This document shows positions 10,201-16,834 of a stretch of 64,000 bases of DNA, piece after piece. A model generated the notes under the pieces. It saw nothing but the letters and a program-made list of their open reading frames with translations. It did not search any database and was not told the origin of the DNA. Position 1 is the stretch's first letter. The number at the start of each line of letters is the position of its first letter. The translations under genes were made by a program, and so were the position numbers. The DNA comes from Microbacterium sp. Root553. Its GTDB lineage: Bacteria > Actinomycetota > Actinomycetes > Actinomycetales > Microbacteriaceae. Location: positions 1,981,675 to 2,045,674 of the forward strand of contig NZ_LMFY01000001.1 in the NCBI RefSeq assembly GCF_001426995.1. The letters run 5' to 3'.

Positions 10201-10376
10201 CCGATCGGACCGCGGTGGCCGATGGGACCGTGGTGGCCGATGCCGGCCCGGCTGATGCCGCCGAGGCAGAGGGCACGGGCGGTGCCCCGGCACCCGAGGC
10301 GGTCTCCGCCGACGGGGAGTCCGGTTCCGATACCGATGAACCCGGTTCGACGACGCATGAGGGAGAGCGGTCATGA
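7266..10376 (+). CDS. Large membrane protein with N-terminal GT2-like domain
   Basis: A 1036-residue fusion. Residues 1-240 look like a family 2 glycosyltransferase fold, but the usual acidic metal motif is weak: the segment reads WLLAHDTAPHRRALERLV where relatives have a DD pair. A second acidic motif (GADQGLDLGVRARLGGGRVV) is kept. From about residue 250 to 930 there are a dozen or more membrane spans with outer loops. The C-terminal 130 residues are a hydrophilic Asp/Glu/Ala/Thr tail holding a 3x6-residue repeat. It overlaps the DUF5719 gene by 4 bp (ATGA). The position after whiB2 matches other actinobacteria. Substrate unknown; the degenerate motif leaves activity in doubt. Confidence 0.82.
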   Translation: MPARVHAIIVARPGSSARAQLLRTLDALRAQTTPPAAVTLVMCGDAASARESAAVAAAVEGIIEARGTTSFADAVELARPRIAEGSAVWLLAHDTAPHRRALERLVGMLERSPSAAIVAPKLVHTDNDREIVSLGVSMTTLGRSVELAAGELDQGQHDGSDDALGADIRGMLIRGEVRDALRPDAALAGADQGLDLGVRARLGGGRVVLAPAARVSVSPDGPAALPTGRSRRAFVTRLAQLHRRLAYAPAFVVPLHWLALLPLALWRSITHLVGKRPEAVAPEWGAAATAMVRFGAIARSRRRIRSFRTSSWASIAPLRVSGGDLRRRLDDGHGSEGGAVSELRFFSGGGAWAVLAALVVSLATFTTVLAWPVLGGGGLLPLRATVGALWDDAAWGLRGLGADVVGPADPFAAVVAVLGSLWPGAPSFSLVLLWILALPLAVLGGWFAATRVTDRSGLRIFTGVVWALAPTFLTALVDGRPTGVLVHLLLPWLFHAAVVTHRSWGASGAASLLFAAVLACAPSLAPALLFLWVVALGITLASARFRGAVRLLWLPVPAIALFAPLVIWQVRHGTLLAVLADPGSIWAGPQVAADAAGRLALASGFPTGGIAGWTGWLGTDLAPWAGLLLAPLAVLALVSAVAPRWRAGITLLVVALSGLATAFLAVGISVSFAQGTPVAIWPGAGLSVAWIGLTGAAVVTLDTALTAPRVRLVSAAVAGLAIAVCAAPALAATHSDESALRDGPVSTLPAYVAAQAGADRPVGTLVLTPQNDGGLATEVVWGGSETLGAQATILSTATELRGTDLTTLSVDLLSARDFDAAGELGDAGISYVLLSSASDEQSDQARALGTSAESSLDQRAGFVPAGSTDRGVLYRLESEASPRASLSGGEQATSRLVVTLQFVMLFAALLLSVPTRSSRRAARATSRIVGRAPEEPLVLPRHPEDRDDDIPVVPAAVAESVEGRGMPQGAVEADGTAVADRTAVADGTVVADAGPADAAEAEGTGGAPAPEAVSADGESGSDTDEPGSTTHEGERS
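10188..10241 (+). repeat. Three tandem in-frame 18-bp units inside the glycosyltransferase gene
   Basis: Units at 10188-10205, 10206-10223 and 10224-10241, consensus GGGACCGCGGTGGCCGAT, differ at one base each from the first. They encode three six-residue copies (GTAVAD, RTAVAD, GTVVAD) in the disordered cytoplasmic tail. Confidence 0.85.
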
Positions 10377-11755
10377 GCGGTACGCGCGCATTCCGAGCGG
10401 CTGCGACCGGTGCCCGCCTGCTGACCGGCGCGGTCGTCGCAGGCGCATGCGTGGTCGCGGTGGTGCTCGGGGTCACCGCGCCCTGGCCGTCGGTTCAGCA
10501 CGAGCCCGCGAGCGCGGAGGTGACGCCGCTGCCCGGCGACACGGTGCTCGTGTGCAACGGCGATTTCCGGGCCATCGGCCGTGACCCCGCGAACCCCTTC
10601 CAGATGGCGACGGCCGGGTCGCCGGCCCTCTCTGCCGCCGGATCCTCGGGGTCGGCCGAGACCACCCCGCTCGTCGCAGACGACCTCGCCGAGGGGGGCT
10701 CCGCGCAGCGTCTGGTCGGAGCGGTGGAGGGACGTGTGGCACCGCTGCTGGCCGCCACCGAGTCGATCTCGCTCGCCGCCGAAGATCTCTCGGGCCTGGC
10801 CGCCGCGCCCTGCCGTCCCGCGAGCCAGGACTCCTGGATCGTCGGCGGCTCGGTGCAGACGGGCACGGAGGACCTCATCGTGCTCACGAACCCCGGAGTC
10901 GTGCCCTCGACCGTCACCCTTGTCGCCCACGGTTCCGTCCGGGCGTCGCGCACCGTGATCGTGCCCGCCGAGTCGCAGTCGGCCGTGCCGCTGACCTCGC
11001 TCGCCGCGGGATCCGATCTGCCGATGGTGCATGTCACCGCCACCGGCTCGCCGGTGCGCGCCGTTCTCCAGTCCTCGCTCACCCGCACGCTCGATCCCGC
11101 GGGTGTCGACCTGCAGGATGCCGTGGCCGCCCCGCAGCAGCACGCGGTGCTCCCGGGGGTCCGGCTCTTCGAGACCCAGGGCGACAACGGGGACTCGACG
11201 GTCGTGCGCCTGATGTCTCCCGACGCCGATGCGCAGGCGGTCGTGACCGTGAATGCTCTCGGGTCCGCGGCGACGGCCGGGACGTTCGACGTACCCCTGA
11301 CGGCGGGCGCGCCGACCGAACTGTCCCTGTCCGCGTTGGCGCCGGGGGAGTACACGGTGCGGGTCGACTCCGACACCCCGGTGCTCTCCGGGGTCCGCCA
11401 GCAGGAGGGCGGTGGCCCGCAGGACGACTTCGCCTGGGTGCTGCCCGCACCGGAGATCGATGACGAGGTGCTCGCGGCCATCCCGCTCGGGCCCGCTCCC
11501 CGGCTGGTGCTCGTGAACACCGAGGACGTCGACGCGACGGTGCAGGTCGAACCCGTCGCCGGCGGCGAGCCCGTCGAGGTCGAGGTCCCGGCCGGTTCGT
11601 CGTCGTCGATCGAGGTGCGTCCGCGCACGGTGTACTCGCTGACCGGGTCCGGCCCGATCCATGCCTCCGTGACGATGACCGACACCGGTGCGCTCGCGGT
11701 CTGGCCGCTGTGGCCGGCGGCCGGCACGCAGCAGAGCATCACCGTCTATCCCTGA
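10373..11755 (+). CDS. DUF5719 family exported protein
   Basis: A 460-residue protein with one N-terminal membrane segment (about residues 13-38, possibly a signal anchor) and a long extracytoplasmic part rich in beta-strand-forming Val/Thr/Asp. It matches the DUF5719 family, which in actinobacteria follows the membrane glycosyltransferase next to whiB2; function is not established. No catalytic motif is evident. It is [15 protein letters not shown] coupled to the upstream gene (4-bp ATGA overlap), so the two products probably act together at the envelope, perhaps as a glycosyltransferase plus an outer accessory. The gene ends 25 bp before a convergent gene. Confidence 0.8.
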   Translation: MSGTRAFRAAATGARLLTGAVVAGACVVAVVLGVTAPWPSVQHEPASAEVTPLPGDTVLVCNGDFRAIGRDPANPFQMATAGSPALSAAGSSGSAETTPLVADDLAEGGSAQRLVGAVEGRVAPLLAATESISLAAEDLSGLAAAPCRPASQDSWIVGGSVQTGTEDLIVLTNPGVVPSTVTLVAHGSVRASRTVIVPAESQSAVPLTSLAAGSDLPMVHVTATGSPVRAVLQSSLTRTLDPAGVDLQDAVAAPQQHAVLPGVRLFETQGDNGDSTVVRLMSPDADAQAVVTVNALGSAATAGTFDVPLTAGAPTELSLSALAPGEYTVRVDSDTPVLSGVRQQEGGGPQDDFAWVLPAPEIDDEVLAAIPLGPAPRLVLVNTEDVDATVQVEPVAGGEPVEVEVPAGSSSSIEVRPRTVYSLTGSGPIHASVTMTDTGALAVWPLWPAAGTQQSITVYP

Positions 11756-11780
11756 CGCCGGGCGGCGCCTCGGCGGCGCA

Positions 11781-12206
11781 TCAGTGGTCGTGGCCGCCGA
11801 AGTCCCAGGGTTCGCGGCCCACGTACTCCGCCGCGGCGCGGAAGACTGCGCTCTCGATCGCCATCTTGCGGTGCGCGACGTCGTCGTGTCCGGGAGGCAG
11901 CAGGCGTTCGATCGGAAGTCGGAACAGCACGATCCGCTGCTGCTGATGATCCAGGTGCCAGCGGGGCACCTCGTCGGTCGCGTCGAAGTCCGGCATCCCG
12001 CCGATCTCGAATCTCACTTCCTGAAGCTCGGGCCAGGTTCCGCGCAGGAACTCCACCGCGGTGCCGACCGTGAGGTCGAAGCGATCGATGCGGCCGTCGA
12101 GCGGGGCGAGGGGAGGGCGCACGGCCTCGCTGCGGCCCACGCGGCCGTGCCGTCCGTGCCGAGCCCCACGGCGCGGCGAGTCGGAGGTGCGGGGGCGACG
12201 GGGCAT
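11781..12206 (-). CDS. Zincin-fold protein (metallopeptidase family) lacking HExxH
   Basis: A 141-residue member of the small metallopeptidase-like family found beside DUF5719 and DUF3499 genes in actinobacteria. The N-terminal 35 residues are basic and disordered; the core (about 38-110) has the family pattern PLDGRIDRFDLTVGTAVEFL...WPELQEVRFEIGGMPD...IVLFRLPIE. Where active relatives carry HExxH, this one reads HRKMAIESAVFRAAAEYVG, so zinc peptidase chemistry is unlikely; this loss is also known in mycobacterial relatives. It ends in a histidine-rich tail (GGHDH). A TAGACT hexamer 6 nt before the ATG suggests leaderless expression. Confidence 0.78.
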   Translation of the reverse strand: MPRRPRTSDSPRRGARHGRHGRVGRSEAVRPPLAPLDGRIDRFDLTVGTAVEFLRGTWPELQEVRFEIGGMPDFDATDEVPRWHLDHQQQRIVLFRLPIERLLPPGHDDVAHRKMAIESAVFRAAAEYVGREPWDFGGHDH

Positions 12207-12212
12207 AGCGAA

Positions 12213-12218
12213 AGTCTA
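12213..12218 (-). promoter_or_regulatory. -10 element of the zincin-fold gene
   Basis: TAGACT on the minus strand with 6 nt to the ATG at 12206. Confidence 0.5.
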
Positions 12219-12274
12219 AGCCGAGTCTGCGAGCGGCGGCGGCGCGGCATCCGGACGAGCTCCGTTCGGCGACG

Positions 12275-12280
12275 TAGCCT
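12275..12280 (+). promoter_or_regulatory. -10 element of the DUF3499 gene
   Basis: TAGCCT with 7 nt to the ATG at 12288; divergent from the element at 12213-12218. Confidence 0.45.
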
Positions 12281-12287
12281 GGCGGAG

Positions 12288-12494
12288 ATGAACGGACGAC
12301 TCTGCTCGAAGGTCGGCTGCGCGCGAGAAGCCGTGGCGACGATCACCTACGACTACGGCGACCAGATGGCCGCGCTCGGCCCTCTGGGGCTCGCGGGGCA
12401 TCCGCACTCGCACGATCTCTGCGCTCCCCATGCCGATCGCCTCTCGGTGCCCTCCGGCTGGATCGTCGTGCGGCACGAGGCTCTGCGGGCCTGA
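12288..12494 (+). CDS. DUF3499 domain protein
   Basis: A 68-residue protein, NGRLCSKVGCAREAVATITYDYGDQMAALGPL...HSHDLCAPHADRLSVPSGWIVVRHE, matching the DUF3499 family found only in actinobacteria. The CxxxxC pair near the N-terminus and a later H-x-H-x2-LC-x2-H cluster look like a small zinc-binding site. No membrane segment. The long frame starting at 11688 is antisense to the neighbouring gene; the ATG at 12288 follows a -10 hexamer by 7 nt. Conserved linkage to manA and whiB2 suggests a housekeeping or envelope-related role, but none is demonstrated. Confidence 0.85.
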   Translation: MNGRLCSKVGCAREAVATITYDYGDQMAALGPLGLAGHPHSHDLCAPHADRLSVPSGWIVVRHEALRA

Positions 12495-12567
12495 TCCTCC
12501 TGGACGCGTCCGGGGCCGATCCGGGCGCGCCGGACACGACTCCGCGCTGCGGTCGGGAGAGGCCTCC

Positions 12568-13377
12568 TCAGACGCCCACGCGCCGTCCTGTGAGCTTCTC
12601 TGCTCGACGGTCGGCGTTCTGCAGGGCGCGGCCCTCGCGCTCCCTGCGGAGGACCGTGATCCCGACCAGCACGATCTCCGGCGCCTCCGGGGGCAGGGGG
12701 GAGACGAACGGTGCGGCCTCGGTGAGCAGGTCCTGCGCGACGCGTGCGCGGGCCGCGGGGACCATGCGGGGTGCGCTCTGCAGGAACTGCGAGATGCGCC
12801 GGGCGAGCCGGTCGGGGAGCCTCGCCACGTCGGCGATCTGCGCCCACCCTGCCAGCATCGGCGGCAGTACGGGAACGCTCGCGACGAGTGTGGGCGTGCG
12901 CACCCGCTGGCTGTACGTGCCCGCGACCATGTCGCCCAGCCGCTGCGATCGAGCGCTGAACGCCCCCGCCAGGACGGCGACGCTTCCCAGGGTCAGATAG
13001 ATCTCCAGCACGCCGAGGAGCGCACGGATGAACGCGTGGCGGAACCCGGTCGCCCCGCCGTCGATGCGCACGATCCGCCCGCCCACGGCGAGCTTGCCGA
13101 GGCTGCGGCCCTTGAGGGCGACCTCCATGGCGATCGGCAGGACGACGAAGCTGATCACGATCGACACGACCGTCGCGATGCGATCCGTCGCCTCGTCCAG
13201 CAGCCCCAGATTGAGCAGCCAGATCCGCAGGAACACGGTCAGGAGAAAGACTCCGAGTCCGAGGAGCAGGTCGATGATCGCTCCGGCCGCCCTCAGGACG
13301 AAGCCCACCGGCTGCACGTCGATCGCGACGGCTTCGCCGGAGAGCACCTCGTCGGAGGCATCGAGCGGGGCAGACAT
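12568..13377 (-). CDS. RDD family membrane protein
   Basis: A 269-residue protein with the RDD domain in residues 20-150: an Arg in the first span (GFVLRAAGAIIDLLLG), two Asp downstream (IIDLLL and the GKLAVGGRIVRIDGG loop) and a third span with an amphipathic end (SARSQRLGDMVAGTYSQRV). RDD proteins are small polytopic proteins, some of them transport-related. A cytoplasmic C-terminal tail of about 110 residues is predicted helical. The ATG overlaps the start codon of the divergent SpoIIM-like gene by 2 bp, and TTTACT lies 6 nt upstream on the minus strand. Pairing with a SpoIIM-like gene and a MoxR/DUF58 operon is a recurrent actinobacterial arrangement. Confidence 0.87.
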   Translation of the reverse strand: MSAPLDASDEVLSGEAVAIDVQPVGFVLRAAGAIIDLLLGLGVFLLTVFLRIWLLNLGLLDEATDRIATVVSIVISFVVLPIAMEVALKGRSLGKLAVGGRIVRIDGGATGFRHAFIRALLGVLEIYLTLGSVAVLAGAFSARSQRLGDMVAGTYSQRVRTPTLVASVPVLPPMLAGWAQIADVARLPDRLARRISQFLQSAPRMVPAARARVAQDLLTEAAPFVSPLPPEAPEIVLVGITVLRREREGRALQNADRRAEKLTGRRVGV

Positions 13378-14386
13378 GAGTACAGTAAATCAGGTGGATG
13401 CCGATGCGCTGACAGATGCACGCCGCGCCGAGTGGGAGCGGCTGGAGCAACTGAGCCGCGCGCGCCTCGACGGAGCCGGCGTCGATGAGCTGATCGTGCG
13501 CTACCGCGCGGCATCCGCTGATCTCGCCGAGCTCAAGACCTCGGTGGGAGAGTCGCCGCAGGGCGCGTACCTGTCGACGATCCTGGTGCGGGCGCGTCTG
13601 CGCCTCACCGGCGCCTCCGACAGCATCCTCACCCAGACCGCCCGCTTCTTCTCGTCGCAGCTGCCGGCGGCGCTGTACCGGCTGCGCTGGACCACTCTGA
13701 TCATCGCGGTGTCCTTCATCGCCGTCGTCGTCGGCACGGCCGCCTGGATATCCTCCGACCCCGCCCTCATCGCGACCCTCGGGCCGCCCGACATGCTCCA
13801 GCAGTACGCCGACGAGAGCTTCACCGGCTACTACACCGATAACCCGGCCGCCGTGTTCATGGGGATGGTCTGGACGAACAACGCCTGGATCGCCCTGCAG
13901 TGCGTGCTGTTCGGGATCACCGGGCTGTGGCCGATCCAGGTGCTCGTGCAGAACGCGATGGGCCTCGGGGTCTCGGGAGCCGTCATGGTCGCCCACGACA
14001 AGGTCGACGTGATGATCCTCTACATCCTCCCGCACGGGCTCCTCGAGATGACGTCGATCTTCGTCGCAGCGGCTGCAGGACTGCATCTGTTCTGGTCCTG
14101 GGTCGCGCCGGGGCACCGTTCCCGGGGCGAGTCGCTGGCTGCAGAAGGACGCGCACTGGCGACGGTCGCGATCGGGTTGGTGTTCTCGTTGTTCGCATCC
14201 GGACTGATCGAGGGTTTCATCACAGGGTGGGCCCTGCCCTGGCCGCTCAAGATCGGCATCGGGGCCGCGGCGCTCGGTGCCTTCCTGATCTACATGGTCG
14301 TCATCGGAGGTCGTGCGCACCGCCGCGGCGAGACGGGCGACCTCATCGAGTACGAGGCGGGGACGCCCCGACTGCTCGCGGGCTGA
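13376..14386 (+). CDS. SpoIIM (stage II sporulation protein M)-like membrane protein
   Basis: A 336-residue protein. A cytoplasmic helical N-terminus (1-105) with the pattern ELIVRYRAASADLAELK and ARARLRLTG precedes five or six membrane spans (about 110-310) carrying the SpoIIM-like sequences YTDNPAAVFMGMVWTNNAWIALQCVLFGITG and ILPHGLLEMTSIFVAAAAGL. In endospore formers SpoIIM works with SpoIID/SpoIIP in peptidoglycan remodelling; this organism should not make endospores, so the role here is an envelope function not yet defined. The listed ATG overlaps the divergent RDD start. An alternative GTG at 13394 lies 7 nt after TACAGT and may be the true leaderless start (330 residues). Confidence 0.85.
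   Translation: MSTVNQVDADALTDARRAEWERLEQLSRARLDGAGVDELIVRYRAASADLAELKTSVGESPQGAYLSTILVRARLRLTGASDSILTQTARFFSSQLPAALYRLRWTTLIIAVSFIAVVVGTAAWISSDPALIATLGPPDMLQQYADESFTGYYTDNPAAVFMGMVWTNNAWIALQCVLFGITGLWPIQVLVQNAMGLGVSGAVMVAHDKVDVMILYILPHGLLEMTSIFVAAAAGLHLFWSWVAPGHRSRGESLAAEGRALATVAIGLVFSLFASGLIEGFITGWALPWPLKIGIGAAALGAFLIYMVVIGGRAHRRGETGDLIEYEAGTPRLLAG
13381..13389. promoter_or_regulatory. Overlapping divergent -10 elements, RDD and SpoIIM-like genes
   Basis: Plus strand TACAGT (13381-13386) sits 7 nt before GTG 13394; minus strand TTTACT (13384-13389) sits 6 nt before the RDD ATG at 13377. The hexamers share three base pairs, so polymerase could serve only one gene at a time. Confidence 0.45.
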
Positions 14387-14406
14387 GCGCGCGGACCCCG
14401 CGTCAG

Positions 14407-14514
14407 TCCGTGCTCACAGAAGACACCGTGATCACAGACGAAACCGTGCTCACAGACGGGACCGTGATCACAGAAGACACCGTGATCACAGACGGGACCG
14501 TGCTCACAGACGCC
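14407..14514. repeat. Six tandem copies of an 18-bp repeat
   Basis: Units start at 14407, 14425, 14443, 14461, 14479 and 14497, with consensus ACCGTGATCACAGACGGG. Variation is confined to position 1, position 7 (A or C) and the last five bases. Units with A at position 7 contain the palindrome TGATCA. The array fills the gap between two convergent genes, and its last unit covers the stop codon of the DUF58 gene. Confidence 0.95.
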
Positions 14515-15811
14515 CGGCGGCCTTGAGCTCCAGGTAGCGGTCGGCGATCCTCGGAGGCAGGGTCTCGGGGTCGGCGGCGATCGCCTCGCCACCGGCGCGA
14601 CGCACGGCATCCGCCACGTTCTCGGCATCGCGCATCGTGCGCTCGGCCGCGGCCGCGAGGTAGATCTCCTCACGGGAGCCGCGTCTCTGCGCGAGGTCGG
14701 CGATGCCGTCGTCCGTCACGGATCCGACGAGGATGGAGGTGGCCCTCGTGGCATCGGGGAAGGCCCCGAGGAACCCGCGTGCCGACTCCGCGGCGTCCTG
14801 TGCGGTGAGTACGACGATCAGCGCGGGGCGGGTGGTGAGAGTGCGCACGGCCGCGAACGCGCCGGGCCAGTCGGTGTCGACCAGACGCGCGTGCACGGGC
14901 GCCATGGCGTCGGTGAGTGCGGGAAGCAGCGCCGAGCCGTCGACGCCGGTGACGCGCGCGCGGACCACACGGTCGTACATCAGCAGGTGCACGTGGTCAC
15001 CGGCACGTGCCGCGAGGGCCGCGAGCAGCAACGACGCCTCCAGTGCCGCGTCCACCCTCGTCCCGTCGCCCACGCGGGCCGCGGCCGTGCGCCCGGTGTC
15101 GATGATGATCACCACGTGTCGGTCGCGCTCAGGACGCCAGGTGCGCAGCATCGTGGTCCCGGCCCGTGCGGTCGCTCGCCAGTCGATCGAGCGCACGTCG
15201 TCGCCGCGCACGTACTCGCGCAGCGAATCGAACTCCGTGCCCTGGCCGCGCACCTGGATGCTCGTGTTGCCGTCGAGCTCGCGCAGACGGGCCAGACGCG
15301 ACGGCAGGTGCTTGCGCGAGGTGAAGGCCGGCAGCACCCGGATCGTGCCGCGCACTCGGTGGCGGGCCTGTCGGCCGGCGAGCCCGAGCGGTCCCTGCGA
15401 GCGGATCATCACGAACTCGCTGGACAGCTCGCCACGACGGCGGGGGAGGAGCGGGATCGCGACGCGACGTCGTTCCCCCGGCGGCACGATGAGCCGCTGT
15501 CGGCCCTCGTCTGCGCCGGCCGTGGGCTGCCACGCGTCGCGGATCAGTGCATGCAGGGTGCGAGAGCCGAGGTTCTGCAGCGCGACGCTCACCGGCACCG
15601 GCTCGCCGAGTCGCGTACGCGTCGGTACGCGTCTGGTCACGACGACCGTGCGCGGGCTGGGCGCTGTGAGCACGTCCACGACCAGCAGCAGGATGCACAG
15701 CCCCACCCAGATGCCGAGAGCGGCGTATGCGGGATAGCCCGCGAGCCCGGCGAGCACGACGGGAACGATGCCGACGGCGACGGCGAGCGCGAGACGACCG
15801 GTGACGAACAC
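14504..15811 (-). CDS. DUF58 domain protein
   Basis: A 435-residue protein with two N-terminal membrane helices (about 5-48), then a beta-rich segment, then the DUF58 core (about 200-260) with the signature GQGTEFDSLREYVRGDDVRSIDWRATARAG and a vWA-like domain starting RDRHVVIIIDTGRTAA. DUF58 proteins are constant partners of MoxR ATPases and are thought to help fold or assemble envelope complexes. The GTG start directly abuts the TAG stop of moxR, so the two are [12 protein letters not shown]. It is the last gene of a five-gene minus-strand operon; its stop codon lies inside the 18-bp repeat array. Confidence 0.9.
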   Translation of the reverse strand: MFVTGRLALAVAVGIVPVVLAGLAGYPAYAALGIWVGLCILLLVVDVLTAPSPRTVVVTRRVPTRTRLGEPVPVSVALQNLGSRTLHALIRDAWQPTAGADEGRQRLIVPPGERRRVAIPLLPRRRGELSSEFVMIRSQGPLGLAGRQARHRVRGTIRVLPAFTSRKHLPSRLARLRELDGNTSIQVRGQGTEFDSLREYVRGDDVRSIDWRATARAGTTMLRTWRPERDRHVVIIIDTGRTAAARVGDGTRVDAALEASLLLAALAARAGDHVHLLMYDRVVRARVTGVDGSALLPALTDAMAPVHARLVDTDWPGAFAAVRTLTTRPALIVVLTAQDAAESARGFLGAFPDATRATSILVGSVTDDGIADLAQRRGSREEIYLAAAAERTMRDAENVADAVRRAGGEAIAADPETLPPRIADRYLELKAAGRL

Positions 15812-16777
15812 CTAGATCGGCACCCTCGTCTGCTGCACGACCGAGGTCAGCACGGCATCCGCCGACACGCCCTCCATCTGCGCATCCGGCCGCAGCTGCA
15901 GTCGATGACGCCAGACCGGCACCAGCATCGTCTGCACGTGGTCGGGGGTGACCGCCGACGAGGCGTTGAGCCAGGCCCAGGCCTTCGCGGCTGCGAGCAG
16001 GCCGGTCGACGCGCGCGGGCTCGCGCCCAGCTCGACCGACGGCGACTGCCGCGTGGCTCTGGCGAGGTCGACGACGTATCCGAGCACATCGTCGGTCACC
16101 TCGACCCTGCCCGCGGCGGCCTGGGCGGCACGGATCTCGTCCGCCGACACCGTGGCCTCGACACCCGTCAGCTCGCGGGGCGAGAACCCGGAGGCGTGCT
16201 TGCGCAGCACGGAGACCTCGGCGTCGCGCTCCGGCATCCCGACGACGAGCTTCATCAGGAAGCGGTCCAGCTGCGCCTCGGGCAGGGAGTAGGTGCCCTC
16301 GTGCTCGATCGGGTTCTGGGTCGCGGCGACGAGGAAGGGATCGGGCAGCGGGCGGCTCATGCCGTCAGCCGAGACCTGCCGCTCCTCCATCGCCTCCAGC
16401 AGTGCCGCCTGCGTCTTCGGGGGTGTGCGGTTGATCTCGTCGGCGAGCAGGATGTTGGTGAACACCGGCCCCGCGCGGAAGTCGAACTCGCCGGTGCGGG
16501 CGTCGTACACGAGCGAGCCGGTGACGTCGCCCGGCATGAGGTCGGGGGTGAACTGCACGCGCTTGGTGTCGAGGCCGAGGGCCCGGGCGAACGAGCGGAC
16601 CACGAGGGTCTTGGCGACACCGGGCACGCCCTCGAGCAGGACGTGACCGCGAGCGAGCAGCGAGACCAGCAGTCCGGTGACGGTGCCCGCCTGGCCGACC
16701 ACGGCCTTGTCGACCTCGATGCGCACGCGGTGCATGGCCTGACGCAGTTCGGCGTCGGTGGAGTTCTCAGCGGTCAC
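15812..16777 (-). CDS. MoxR family AAA+ ATPase
   Basis: A 321-residue AAA+ protein. Walker A is GVPGVAKT (near residue 52), Walker B is ILLADEINRTPPKTQAALLEAMEE with the MoxR-type insertion, sensor 1 is VAATQNPIEHEGTYSLPEAQLDRF, and the C-terminal helical lid follows. MoxR proteins act as chaperone-like ATPases on membrane-associated vWA-domain partners, here the adjacent DUF58 product. The GTG start has a GAGGA a few bases upstream. A 57-bp gap to the upstream DUF4350 gene shows no terminator, so the genes are probably one transcription unit. Confidence 0.94.
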   Translation of the reverse strand: MTAENSTDAELRQAMHRVRIEVDKAVVGQAGTVTGLLVSLLARGHVLLEGVPGVAKTLVVRSFARALGLDTKRVQFTPDLMPGDVTGSLVYDARTGEFDFRAGPVFTNILLADEINRTPPKTQAALLEAMEERQVSADGMSRPLPDPFLVAATQNPIEHEGTYSLPEAQLDRFLMKLVVGMPERDAEVSVLRKHASGFSPRELTGVEATVSADEIRAAQAAAGRVEVTDDVLGYVVDLARATRQSPSVELGASPRASTGLLAAAKAWAWLNASSAVTPDHVQTMLVPVWRHRLQLRPDAQMEGVSADAVLTSVVQQTRVPI

Positions 16778-16834
16778 GTGGTGTCCTCGGCTTCCGTAGC
16801 GGTGAAGGGATGGCGGTCACGGGGGTTCGAGCGC

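Noticed and set aside
6852..10358. 1168-codon minus-strand frame opposite whiB2 and the glycosyltransferase
   Set aside because: No homology or start signal; the plus-strand genes have clear family motifs.
14407..14514. CRISPR array
   Set aside because: Units are contiguous 18-mers with no spacers, and no cas genes are present.
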